DNA of 20,554 nucleotides from a virus, in the IMG/VR virus record IMGVR_UViG_3300032284_002413, positions 1 to 20,554 of that record; one strand, 5' to 3'. Of the stretch, positions 13,905 through 20,504 are shown piece by piece. The notes below the pieces were generated by a model, which worked only from the letters and a program-made list of their open reading frames with translations, was not told the DNA's origin and searched no databases. Positions within the stretch are counted from its first letter, which is position 1, and the number at the start of each line of letters is the position of its first letter. Made by a program: the position numbers and the translations under genes.

Positions 13905-14633
13905 ATGGCTGAAATCTACGGCAACAACACGATCAGCCCGCTGCTACCGCGCCGCGTGTACCGGCCCAATGTCGGCTGGCGAACCGAGCGCCGCTTTCGC
14001 GGCTTGATGGCCTCACTGAACGCGGAAGCCGCCGCCATTCTCGCGGGCAGCCCGGCGGTTGAAATCCAGATTGACCCGCCCTCGAATGACGTAGGCGAGG
14101 GCGTGATGACGGTGAGCATCCCTGACGCGCAAGACGGCTCAAATGCGGATGATAACGTCCATGTCGTGTGGGGTTGCCCGAACTCTTCGCGGGACCGGGC
14201 CATTATCGACCATCCGAAGTTCGACGCACTCAGCGCGCCGAATAAAGACCTGCTCTCGAAATACTACCAGGACCGCGCTGCGGGCGGGCTGGCAACAACC
14301 GGCGACGCTCAATCGTTCTCTGACGCCATCGAAAAGGGAAACCTGCAATACGCGGAGAACGTATTCACCCTACGCCGCACTCAGACCGCTCCTTCAGGTT
14401 GGACTGTTCCAAACCTCCGACAATATGTTGACGTTGTGTTTACACGGGCGCAGATGATTAGCGAATTCAGCCCGCCGACCAACATACTGACGCAGATGCC
14501 GGAGAGCACCGAGGGCGAGTACCTCTGCCTCCGCGCGGAACTTGAACAGACCGACAAGGGCGGCTGGCAGGTCGTCATGGAGTGGGCGCACGCGCCCGTT
14601 GCGTGGTCCTTTGTTTACACCCGCTGGCCTTGA
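13905..14633 (+). CDS. Tail protein of unknown function, first after the tape measure
   Basis: A 242-residue protein starting three bases after the tape measure stop (TGACCTATGG), where distal tail or tail-tip proteins are encoded. Recognisable pieces are a basic N-terminus (LLPRRVYRPNVGWRTERRFR), a helix (LMASLNAEAAAILAG) and a beta-rich C-terminus (NLRQYVDVVFTRAQMISEF, WQVVMEWAHAPVAWSFVY). No catalytic or carbohydrate-binding motif is evident. By position it could be a distal tail adaptor that links tube and tip; this is inference. Confidence 0.5.
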   Translation: MAEIYGNNTISPLLPRRVYRPNVGWRTERRFRGLMASLNAEAAAILAGSPAVEIQIDPPSNDVGEGVMTVSIPDAQDGSNADDNVHVVWGCPNSSRDRAIIDHPKFDALSAPNKDLLSKYYQDRAAGGLATTGDAQSFSDAIEKGNLQYAENVFTLRRTQTAPSGWTVPNLRQYVDVVFTRAQMISEFSPPTNILTQMPESTEGEYLCLRAELEQTDKGGWQVVMEWAHAPVAWSFVYTRWP

Positions 14634-14634
14634 T

Positions 14635-15342
14635 ATGCCTCTCCCGATTTCATCCGGTTTGGGCGGCAAGTACGGGCGCATTATCGACGCGATCCTCGCG
14701 GAGCTTCGCGCGCTCCGGCCTGTCCCCGGAATCAACACGTTCGCCGGTCAGAACTCCATCGGCACATCGCGCACAGTGCAGCCTGTCGGGACCGCTCCCA
14801 TCATTCAGCAACTCACGGTTCAAATCGAGGGCGCGGACGCACTGCTTTGCACCGACGCGGACGGCAACGATGTCTATGTGATGAAGCCTTACACCCTTCA
14901 GTCGACGCAGTGGGTTGACGGTGGGCCGCAGGGCGGGACAAACTTCATCTGGGACGCCTCCGGTGCACAGGCAACGTACTTCATTGATCATTCCTTTGTG
15001 CTCACCAAGTCTGACACCTGGGGCGATGAACATCTGAAAATCTGGCCGCCCTACTCCTGGAGCAACCCGGCCAACGGAGCCTGGCCCACGACGCGCAAGC
15101 ACGATGACGTAGGCGCGTTCGGCCACACCATCCTTGCTGCCCGGCTGCCCGCAACCGTCGGCATTGACGCGGCGCAGCTCGCACTCGTACCCAGCTCCTT
15201 CAACCCCGACGTTTCACCAGACACGCAAGTCCGCTGGATGGATTTGAACGTCATCGGTCGGCAGTGGACCCCGATTTCCGCCGTGGCCACCTCGCAATTC
15301 GTGACCGTCGGCGGGACGGACTACCCCGTGAAGGGAACTTGA
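14635..15342 (+). CDS. Tail-tip protein of unknown function
   Basis: 235 residues from ATG 14635. The frame is open further upstream to an ATG at 14542, but that would overlap the previous gene by more than 90 bases; ATG 14635 follows the previous stop by one base, like other junctions here. The N-terminus is a short helix (GGKYGRIIDAILAELRAL). The rest is beta-rich with many aromatic residues (STQWVDGGPQGGTNFIWDA, LKIWPPYSWSNPANGAWP), reminiscent of receptor-facing or tip proteins. No family recognised. A 28-base gap separates it from the next gene. Confidence 0.5.
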   Translation: MPLPISSGLGGKYGRIIDAILAELRALRPVPGINTFAGQNSIGTSRTVQPVGTAPIIQQLTVQIEGADALLCTDADGNDVYVMKPYTLQSTQWVDGGPQGGTNFIWDASGAQATYFIDHSFVLTKSDTWGDEHLKIWPPYSWSNPANGAWPTTRKHDDVGAFGHTILAARLPATVGIDAAQLALVPSSFNPDVSPDTQVRWMDLNVIGRQWTPISAVATSQFVTVGGTDYPVKGT

Positions 15343-15370
15343 CCGGTTGACACCCAGCCCATAACAGACA

Positions 15371-16267
15371 ATGACACGCGACCTTTTCGTGAACATGACT
15401 CCGGCCAGCGATGCGGGCGCGTTCATCGTTTCGCACAAAAACGGAGCGGCCTACAAGCTGCCGCCTTTGAAGCGGCAGGAGAAGCTGGAGCTGCGCATCT
15501 TTTTCGTGACGCCGAATCCAACGGGAGGATTCGCAAACCCGTTCACCATCGAGGACGTTTCGACCTACACGCTCCGGGTTGCTATTGGCACCAGCCACAC
15601 GCCGCTAGCCGGGCCAGGAAGCTTCACCTGGGATTCCGGGAACCTCTGTTGGACTGGTACCCTGGACCTTTACACGTCGCAAATGGAGGCCGCGCTCGCC
15701 GCCGTGGCGCCCGCCGCACTGACGGGCAAGATTTTCGAGGTGGAACTTTCCAAAACCGGCAAACTCTCACGCGCACAGCAAACAGTCACGGTTAGCCAGT
15801 GCGTTTTGGACGACATGGCCGGCGACCCGACAAATGTTGACCCCGGTGTGTTCGCCTCGCAGGTTGCGCTTGCGCTCCAAGGCATCAACATCGGCGTTTA
15901 TCGGCTCACCGCGAGCACTACGGACGCGACGCCGACCGAGCTTCTCCGCGTGGACAACGGCGGGCGGATGACGCTCTCCGACGCCACGGCGCGCGGCTTC
16001 TCAATCCTCATCACCGGAACGCAGGTTTCCGGCGGCGCGGTCGTGGCCAGCCAGCTCTACCGGATTGAAGGCATCGGCACGCGCGGCACCGGGGCGGGCA
16101 CTGTGGCGATTGGCTCGGGCGAGCAACTGCGGCTTGACCCCATCGGAGCGCAACCTTTCGGCACGCCAGCCGTTGACGCCGACACTACCAACGGAGCCGT
16201 GCGATTCAAGGTCACCGGCCTCGCCGCAACAAATATCACTTGGAACGCTACTTTGATTTGGGCATGA
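15371..16267 (+). CDS. Putative tail fibre / receptor-binding protein
   Basis: 298 residues. The N-terminal half (LPPLKRQEKLELRIFFVTPN, YTLRVAIGTSHTPLAGPGSF) resembles the beta-sandwich platform module of tail-fibre or upper-baseplate proteins. The C-terminal 120 residues (YRLTASTTDATPTELL, DATARGFSILITGTQVSGG, DADTTNGAVRFKVTGLAATN) match a repeat-free beta domain widespread in phage tail fibres, typically ending in xITWNATL. It would attach to the tip and contact the host surface. The gene is followed by an ATGA overlap with the exported fibre-like gene. Confidence 0.6.
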   Translation: MTRDLFVNMTPASDAGAFIVSHKNGAAYKLPPLKRQEKLELRIFFVTPNPTGGFANPFTIEDVSTYTLRVAIGTSHTPLAGPGSFTWDSGNLCWTGTLDLYTSQMEAALAAVAPAALTGKIFEVELSKTGKLSRAQQTVTVSQCVLDDMAGDPTNVDPGVFASQVALALQGINIGVYRLTASTTDATPTELLRVDNGGRMTLSDATARGFSILITGTQVSGGAVVASQLYRIEGIGTRGTGAGTVAIGSGEQLRLDPIGAQPFGTPAVDADTTNGAVRFKVTGLAATNITWNATLIWA

Positions 16268-17274
16268 AAAACCTTCTCGCCATCCTGTTTCTTTCGTGGG
16301 CCGTCACGCTGGCCGCGCAAACTTACCCGGTCATTTCGACCACCACTAATCGCACGCTGGCCATCACGCCGCTTGCAGTGCAACTGGTCAGCAGCAACAC
16401 GGCGGCAGGCGTTCGAACACTCCTCAACGTCACCAACGCCACCGGCCTTGAAGCCACCGCAGCCAACCTGACTACCGTTTCAAACACCGTCACGACCCAG
16501 GGCAACACGCTTGCGACCAACGTGGCATTGCTCAACGGCACGAACACCTTCACCGGAACTAACAGATTCACCGCCCCAGTCATCATCACCAACGCGGCCA
16601 GCACGATCAGCGGCAACGGCGCAGGGTTGACAAACCTTGCGGCGGGCAACATCGCGTCTGGCTCGCTCGCCGATGCGCGGCTCTCGGCGAATGTGGCCCT
16701 GCTCAACGGCACGAACACGTTCACGGGGACGAATGCGTTTTCAGTCGCTCCAATCGGAAGCGCGTCAAGCCTCACAAACACACTGCACATTGCCGGGCAG
16801 GTTCCAACCAACATTTTTCTAGCATCCCTTTCGACCACGGCGGCGGGCACACTCACCAATAACGGAGGGTGGGCCAGCGGAACCTACATCGCAAAAATTC
16901 GATGCTCGGCAGCACCCACCGCGCACGCAAAACTGTGTCTGGATGCGCAGTATTATTGCACAAACGGAAACACTACGGTTGGAAGCGTCTATGCTTACGT
17001 CGGACCGAATACAAATTTCATTTCAACCGGCCAGGGGTGGACCACCACCGCCCACGCCCGCGCAATCATCAGCATATCGCAAACGGTTATTCAGAATTAC
17101 GGAAGCTACACAAACCAGATTGTTGGCACCGCTTTTTCTGGCCCGCCCTTCGCTAACGGAGTGACCAATGCCGTGGACACTTCCGTGCCGTTTGACCTAT
17201 ACCTCTGCGGCGCAACGGTAACGTCCTTCACCAACGCGATTTTGACGCAGATAAAAGCCTACTGGATTGACTGA
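16264..17274 (+). CDS. Fibre-repeat protein with Sec signal peptide
   Basis: From ATG 16264 (336 residues), which overlaps the previous stop as ATGA. The start MKNLLAILFLSWAVTLAAQT is a classical signal peptide: basic n-region, hydrophobic core and an Ala-rich cleavage site near residues 18-20. Next come low-complexity Thr/Asn/Ala regions and two copies of NVALLNGTNTFTGTN, with ISGNGAGLTNLAAGNIASG between them. This is the trimeric-fibre repeat style common in phage fibres and in surface proteins of Verrucomicrobiota. The C-terminal third has several Cys (KIRCSA, KLCLDAQYYC, YLCGA) that could form disulfides outside the cytoplasm. A structural virion protein does not need export, so it may be displayed on or secreted from the host. 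Confidence 0.65.
   Translation: MKNLLAILFLSWAVTLAAQTYPVISTTTNRTLAITPLAVQLVSSNTAAGVRTLLNVTNATGLEATAANLTTVSNTVTTQGNTLATNVALLNGTNTFTGTNRFTAPVIITNAASTISGNGAGLTNLAAGNIASGSLADARLSANVALLNGTNTFTGTNAFSVAPIGSASSLTNTLHIAGQVPTNIFLASLSTTAAGTLTNNGGWASGTYIAKIRCSAAPTAHAKLCLDAQYYCTNGNTTVGSVYAYVGPNTNFISTGQGWTTTAHARAIISISQTVIQNYGSYTNQIVGTAFSGPPFANGVTNAVDTSVPFDLYLCGATVTSFTNAILTQIKAYWID
16519..16569 (+). repeat. 51-nt fibre repeat, unit 1
   Basis: Encodes NVALLNGTNTFTGTNRF. The copy at 16690-16740 has the same length and encodes the same residues except R to A; the DNA copies differ at several third positions, indicating selection on the protein. Confidence 0.75.
16690..16740 (+). repeat. 51-nt fibre repeat, unit 2
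   Basis: Encodes NVALLNGTNTFTGTNAF, 171 bases (57 codons) after unit 1 and in the same frame. Confidence 0.75.
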
Positions 17275-17276
17275 CC

Positions 17277-17456
17277 ATGAAAATTACATTCGATGGATTC
17301 ACCCAGCCAGTTGAACAATACGTTGCGGGCGCTGCGGATGTTCCTCCCCAGTTTATTCGCGCAGTAATCATCGCATGTTTCAAAGGTGTATACACCGCGC
17401 CCGAGTTGACGTTTATCGTTGAAGGCATTACACGGAACAACGCAACCTTTTCGTGA
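17277..17456 (+). CDS. Small hypothetical protein (59 residues)
   Basis: An ORF starting two bases after the fibre gene's stop (TGACCATG), a junction like others in this operon. It begins MKITFDGFTQPVEQYVAGAA, has a hydrophobic middle (RAVIIACFKGVYT) and ends FIVEGITRNNATFS. No family is recognised. It fills the gap between the fibre and lysis genes. After it, 17457-17499 holds only a 10-codon frame (17460-17492). Confidence 0.5.
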   Translation: MKITFDGFTQPVEQYVAGAADVPPQFIRAVIIACFKGVYTAPELTFIVEGITRNNATFS

Positions 17457-17499
17457 CCTATGGCCGACCGCACCAAATCACTGCTAACGTAACACTGAC

Positions 17500-17772
17500 A
17501 TGAGCGACCATGAATTCAACCCCGGCAGCACGGACGCAATGTTTGCGACGATTTTGACACGGATGGATTCGCAGGCGGCGGCGAGCAAGGCGCAGGCGGA
17601 TGAAACGGCGAGTTTCCGGCGGGACTTAATCAGCAGGATGGAAGCGCACGGGAAGCGGATTGAAGAGCTGGAAGGCGACCGGAAGAAGTTGATTGGCATT
17701 GCGGTTGGAACCGGGATCGGCGGCGGCGGAATCTGGCACGCGGTTACGCAATTATTTTCAGGAAACCATTGA
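17500..17772 (+). CDS. Coiled-coil protein with C-terminal membrane segment (XhlA/holin-accessory-like)
   Basis: A 90-residue protein: a helical coiled coil at about 12-60 (MDSQAAASKAQADETASF, RMEAHGKRIEELEGDRKK) followed by one Gly-rich membrane segment at about 63-85 (KLIGIAVGTGIGGGGIWHAV). This layout, cytoplasmic coiled coil then a C-terminal membrane anchor, is that of XhlA-type haemolysin or holin-accessory proteins next to phage holins. It does not fit an i-spanin, which has an N-terminal anchor. It starts at ATG 17500 with no ribosome site. Confidence 0.55.
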   Translation: MSDHEFNPGSTDAMFATILTRMDSQAAASKAQADETASFRRDLISRMEAHGKRIEELEGDRKKLIGIAVGTGIGGGGIWHAVTQLFSGNH

Positions 17773-17778
17773 ACGAAT

Positions 17779-18333
17779 ATGAACACAGACCGAATCACCA
17801 CTATCGCCGGGCTTGTCGCCGCCATCTGCGCGGGCATCGCCGCAACCAACACCACCGACCCCGTCGTGATGAAGTGGGCTGGACTCATCGGCGCCGCCGC
17901 GCTGGCTGTGAAGGGCTACTTCACAAACAAACCGAGCGTCTCCGCGCTCCTGCCGTTCATTCTCGCTGTCGGGCTGGCCGGGGGCGTCGGATGCGCGACT
18001 CTGGCACCCAACGCTGACCCCGTGGAAGTGCGCGCTGAACAGGCTGTCTCCGTCGCGTTCGATACCTTCGACGCGTTCCTCAAGATCGAGCTGGCTAACG
18101 AAGCGCAGTTGCGCGCCAAAGCCCCCGACGTGGTGAAATTCGCCGCGTGGCTCACCGAGCGCCAGCCGGACGGCCAGCCGCGAGGCGTTTCGATTATCCA
18201 GTCAGCCAACGCCGCGCGCCGCGCCTACAAGGCCAACAGGAGCGCCGATAATAAGGCTACCCTTACCGCCGCACTGGCCGCACTCGAAACCGCCCTCGCT
18301 GAAACCAACAAGCAACTCGCAAACGCCCACTGA
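17779..18333 (+). CDS. Holin-like membrane region fused to a lipoprotein domain
   Basis: 184 residues. Two hydrophobic segments (about 6-22 TTIAGLVAAICAGI, and 32-48 KWAGLIGAAALAVKG) look like a small holin. A third (about 55-71, ALLPFILAVGLAGG) ends in a lipobox-like GGVGC at Cys72. The remaining 112 residues are soluble helices (VSVAFDTFDAFLKIELANEA, LTAALAALETALAETNKQL). An in-frame GTG at 17908 would give a protein starting MKGYFTNKPSVSALL, a textbook lipoprotein signal peptide. So the locus may encode two products from one frame or be a fusion of formerly separate holin and lipoprotein genes. Its position fits lysis. Confidence 0.6.
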   Translation: MNTDRITTIAGLVAAICAGIAATNTTDPVVMKWAGLIGAAALAVKGYFTNKPSVSALLPFILAVGLAGGVGCATLAPNADPVEVRAEQAVSVAFDTFDAFLKIELANEAQLRAKAPDVVKFAAWLTERQPDGQPRGVSIIQSANAARRAYKANRSADNKATLTAALAALETALAETNKQLANAH

Positions 18334-18335
18334 TT

Positions 18336-18524
18336 ATGCCCATCGCCGCCATTCTCGCCCTCGCCCCGCAGTTCATCTCTGCGGGCAAGTCCTTGTTCGA
18401 TTTCATCTCTCACGTCCGCGAAACGGCCCAGCAGTCCGGCGAGTGGGACGATGCCCACGAGGCCGCGTTTCAGCAGGTACTCGCCGCCGCCGGCCAATCG
18501 CCGCAGTGGAAACCGCGCGATTAA
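18336..18524 (+). CDS. Small hypothetical protein in the lysis region (62 residues)
   Basis: It begins MPIAAILALAPQFISAGKSL, a short hydrophobic N-terminus, and continues with an acidic helix (GEWDDAHEAAFQQVLAAAGQ) ending SPQWKPRD. The W-x(4)-EAAF-x(2)-VLAAAGQSPQW pattern resembles small phage proteins of unknown role found near lysis genes. It could be membrane-associated. It starts two bases after the lipoprotein stop and ends directly before the next ATG (TAAATG). Confidence 0.5.
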   Translation: MPIAAILALAPQFISAGKSLFDFISHVRETAQQSGEWDDAHEAAFQQVLAAAGQSPQWKPRD

Positions 18525-19019
18525 ATGCTCACCACACGCAAAGACTTCCTCGACGCACTGCTCGCGGTGTATCCTTCATGCAAGCTGCCGGACACCTGGC
18601 AGCCGGGCGGGGACGTGCTTTATGTGCCGACGATGGAGTGGGTAACTGGAGACTGGGCGCAGCAATGGCTGGACTACCGCAACGCCCGGCCCACGCTGAA
18701 GCGCGGCGTCGGGACGTGCGTCCTCTGGTCCATGCTTTCATTTTGCGAGCAGTGGATTGATTGCGAGGCAAACGATATGTACGAAGCCATGCCGTTTCGT
18801 CCCGCTACTGCTCACCTGATCGTGACACTTGCGCCCGGCGTTGAATTGAACGGCATCGGCGCACCGGAGGGCGGCGGACACTGTACGCAGCTCCGCGCCA
18901 TCACCAGCGACAATGGGAAAACCTTCAGACTCTATGCCGACGAACCCCAAAGCGGATTCCGCACGCCGATTGACCAACTGCCTGCTGGCGTCACTGTTGA
19001 CGCTGTGGCTTGCGTGTAG
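18525..19019 (+). CDS. Putative papain-like phage protein (possible cell-wall or lectin-MOA-type domain)
   Basis: 164 residues. A Cys in GVGTCVLWSM (C65), a His in GGGHCTQLRAI (H119) and an acidic residue in YADEPQSGF (E140) recur in the order expected for a Cys/His/acid triad. The last part, GHxxxLxAI...G..xxYxxEPQxG....QLPAGV, resembles phage proteins annotated as lectin-MOA-related, which have a papain-like fold. Some relatives lack enzyme activity. Placed among lysis genes, it could cleave peptidoglycan crosslinks; this is inference, and no other endolysin is seen in the window. Its 3' end contains an out-of-frame lipoprotein gene. Confidence 0.45.
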   Translation: MLTTRKDFLDALLAVYPSCKLPDTWQPGGDVLYVPTMEWVTGDWAQQWLDYRNARPTLKRGVGTCVLWSMLSFCEQWIDCEANDMYEAMPFRPATAHLIVTLAPGVELNGIGAPEGGGHCTQLRAITSDNGKTFRLYADEPQSGFRTPIDQLPAGVTVDAVACV

Positions 19020-19080
19020 CGGCTGTGAAACCGCCAAGACCGTGCCGGTCATCATCCCGGCCCCGGTCCCGATCCGGTAA
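18934..19080 (+). CDS. Rz1-like outer-membrane lipoprotein (o-spanin candidate), overlapping frame
   Basis: A 48-residue ORF in another frame, starting inside the 3' end of the preceding gene and ending TAA 19078-19080, which overlaps the ATG of the next gene (TAATG). It has a positive n-region (KADSARR), a hydrophobic core (LTNCLLASLLTLWLA), a lipobox-compatible Cys28 (LWLAC) and a short Pro-rich mature part (VPVIIPAPVPIR). Small size, lipobox, Pro richness and embedding in a neighbouring lysis gene are hallmarks of Rz1-type o-spanins, which with an i-spanin fuse the two membranes at lysis. An i-spanin partner is not obvious nearby. It also fills an otherwise unexplained 60-base gap. Confidence 0.7.
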   Translation: MPTNPKADSARRLTNCLLASLLTLWLACSGCETAKTVPVIIPAPVPIR

Positions 19081-19811
19081 TGAACATCACGCGCAAATGG
19101 CGACGCTTGCTGGCCGTGGGCTGCTCTCACGGAATCCACGCCGACCGAAAAGCTATTGCCGCCATACTTACCTTCCGTGACGCATTTAAGCCAAGTACGG
19201 TTGTCCATCTCGGCGATTTTTGCGACACAACCGCGTTCCGCAGCGGCGCTAAAGGCACCTCCGACGAATCGGAGCCAATCCAGCCGGACGTTGACGGGGG
19301 GATTGACTTCCTCGAAAAGCTGCGGCCAACCCTTGTTTTTTGCGGCAACCACGAGGACCGGCTTTATCGGATGCAGCATTCCAGCAACGCCATCGTGAGC
19401 CATTGCGCCGCCGGCGTCATCGCGGAAATCCAAAAGACGTGCGGCAAATTAAAAGCGGAGCTGGTTGAGTGGTCTGGCATCACCCAGGGCCGCATTATCG
19501 GCGGACACCGATTCATGCACGGGGTGTTTTACAACGAGAACGCCACACGGGACCACGCGGAAGCCTTCGGTCCCGTCGTCCACGCGCACACGCACCGCGC
19601 TGCCGTCGCGAAGGGCCGCAGGAGTGATAACCCGACCGGCTACTGCGTCGGCACGCTCACCGCCGCCGGCGCGATGGAATACGCCAAAGGCCGCCGCGCC
19701 ACACTGGCTTGGAGTCAGGGGTTTGTATGGGGGGAATACTGCGACAAATCCGCCGTTCTGTGGCTTCACGAACAGCCTTCCAACGTCGCTGAATGGAGGC
19801 TCCCGGCATGA
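19080..19811 (+). CDS. Calcineurin-like metallophosphoesterase
   Basis: 243 residues with the metal-binding series of this superfamily: CSHGIHAD at about 15-22, HLGDFCD (D46), FCGNHEDR (N90, H91), FMHG (H147) and VHAHTH (H168, H170). They would bind two metals and hydrolyse phosphoesters. The first motif, normally D-x-H, has Cys15 in place of Asp, a variant I associate with a phage subgroup opening GCSHG. The substrate cannot be read from sequence; nucleic acids, nucleotides or phosphoproteins are possible. Translation is probably coupled to the lipoprotein (TAATG) and to the following gene (ATGA). Confidence 0.85.
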   Translation: MNITRKWRRLLAVGCSHGIHADRKAIAAILTFRDAFKPSTVVHLGDFCDTTAFRSGAKGTSDESEPIQPDVDGGIDFLEKLRPTLVFCGNHEDRLYRMQHSSNAIVSHCAAGVIAEIQKTCGKLKAELVEWSGITQGRIIGGHRFMHGVFYNENATRDHAEAFGPVVHAHTHRAAVAKGRRSDNPTGYCVGTLTAAGAMEYAKGRRATLAWSQGFVWGEYCDKSAVLWLHEQPSNVAEWRLPA

Positions 19812-20047
19812 AGCCAAACGACCTGCTCGCGAAGATTTACGAAGCCTCTGGAAAGCTCAAGGAAGAGCCGGTGCCGGCTGGTTTCCGAAATGCTGACCAG
19901 TGGGCTAAAGCGTGGGGGATGCACCGCACCAACGCCTTGCGCGCTTGCCGAATCGGCGTCAGGGCAGGACTGCTCGAATGCCGCAAAATCAGGCGCGCTA
20001 CCGGATCAAATACCGCGCTGGTGTCTTTCTTCAAACCCGTCAAATAA
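19808..20047 (+). CDS. Small winged-helix-like DNA-binding protein
   Basis: 79 residues from ATG 19808, which overlaps the phosphoesterase stop (ATGA) and has GGAGG eight bases upstream; an ATG at 19793 is possible but less likely. The segment FRNADQWAKAWGMHRTNALR followed by GVRAGLLECRKIRR and LVSFFKP reads as a helix-turn-helix plus wing. Such small proteins act as regulators or replication accessories in phages. Its targets are unknown. Confidence 0.6.
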   Translation: MKPNDLLAKIYEASGKLKEEPVPAGFRNADQWAKAWGMHRTNALRACRIGVRAGLLECRKIRRATGSNTALVSFFKPVK

Positions 20048-20055
20048 ACGCAACC

Positions 20056-20084
20056 TTGACCCCGCCGCGCGCGTCTGCGCTACC
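20056..20084 (+). promoter_or_regulatory. Possible promoter upstream of the 63-residue gene
   Basis: TTGACC (20056-20061), a 17-base spacer and GCTACC (20079-20084) lie in one of the few intergenic gaps, 11 bases before ATG 20095. The -35 is good and the spacing ideal, but the -10 is GC-rich. Confidence 0.3.
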
Positions 20085-20094
20085 CCCACGACCA

Positions 20095-20286
20095 ATGACT
20101 ATCACGATTCAACTAACCAGCCACGCGGAAGCCAAACGCGGAGAGACGGAGCGACAGGCGGAGATTTTCACCATCGAGTTGAAGCGCAACGGGGACGCGC
20201 GCGACAAGTTCATCCAGGCATTCGCGGAGGACGTTCGCAGGCTGGCGGCAGCGCACAATGCACGGTTTGACCGGGAGCACGCTTGA
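20095..20286 (+). CDS. Small charged hypothetical protein (63 residues)
   Basis: From ATG 20095: MTITIQLTSHAEAKRGETER, then IFTIELKRNGDARDKFIQAF and an amphipathic helix (AEDVRRLAAAHNARFDREHA). The frame is open from 19912, but earlier starts would lie inside the previous gene. No family is recognised. An ORF on the other strand (20113-20355) overlaps most of it, so only one of the two is likely to be expressed in full. The helical, charged composition here looks more protein-like. Confidence 0.5.
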   Translation: MTITIQLTSHAEAKRGETERQAEIFTIELKRNGDARDKFIQAFAEDVRRLAAAHNARFDREHA

Positions 20287-20355
20287 TCCCGCGCGCGGCG
20301 TCCGGCACGCAAACCGCCGCGCTAGGTTCTCCGCGTCAAATTCAACGGGGATCAT
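20113..20355 (-). CDS. Doubtful minus-strand ORF downstream of the small basic gene
   Basis: It starts MIPVEFDAENLARRFACRTP at an ATGA overlap (20352-20355) with the upstream minus-strand gene, which has GGAGG in its last codons at a good distance. The coupling argues for translation of at least the start. However, the 81-residue frame runs antisense to the 63-residue forward gene for about 170 bases, and its C-terminal part (LDGENLRLSLRLSAFGFRV) looks like shadow sequence. No family recognised. Confidence 0.3.
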   Translation of the reverse strand: MIPVEFDAENLARRFACRTPRAGSSVLPVKPCIVRCRQPANVLRECLDELVARVPVALQLDGENLRLSLRLSAFGFRVAG

Positions 20356-20504
20356 TTGGCGTCCTCCTTCTTTGTCCTGCGCTTCGCCCACATCGCGCGG
20401 GCTGCCGCGCTGGCTTGCGCCGTCGTGCGCGCCTTGGCCTTCCCCGTCGTCTTGCCGCCCTTGCGCCCGATGCCGGCGAGGTATTTTGAGATTTCGGATT
20501 TCAT
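20352..20504 (-). CDS. Small basic Ala/Lys-rich phage protein (50 residues)
   Basis: It begins MKSEISKYLAGIGRKGGKTT and continues with Ala/Lys/Arg-rich sequence (ARTTAQASAAARAMWAKRR) ending KKEDAK. This xxIAKYLASLGRKGGK-type opening is common in very small phage and prophage proteins of unknown function, possibly nucleic-acid-binding. It is read from the minus strand opposite to the late genes and ends in an ATGA overlap. About 50 bases remain upstream to the window edge, where I see no clear promoter. Confidence 0.55.
   Translation of the reverse strand: MKSEISKYLAGIGRKGGKTTGKAKARTTAQASAAARAMWAKRRTKKEDAK

Noticed and set aside
14542-14634. N-terminal extension of the 235-residue tail protein
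   Set aside because: It lies antiphase inside the previous gene, is Arg/Pro-rich, and ATG 14635 fits the usual one- to three-base junction.
17460-17492. 10-codon frame (MADRTKSLLT) between two small genes
   Set aside because: Its junction TGACCTATGG is like that of a true start at 13905, but ten codons are too few to claim a gene; it may be a remnant.
17500-17772. i-spanin partner of the Rz1-like lipoprotein
   Set aside because: Its single membrane segment is C-terminal; i-spanins need an N-terminal anchor with the coiled coil in the periplasm.
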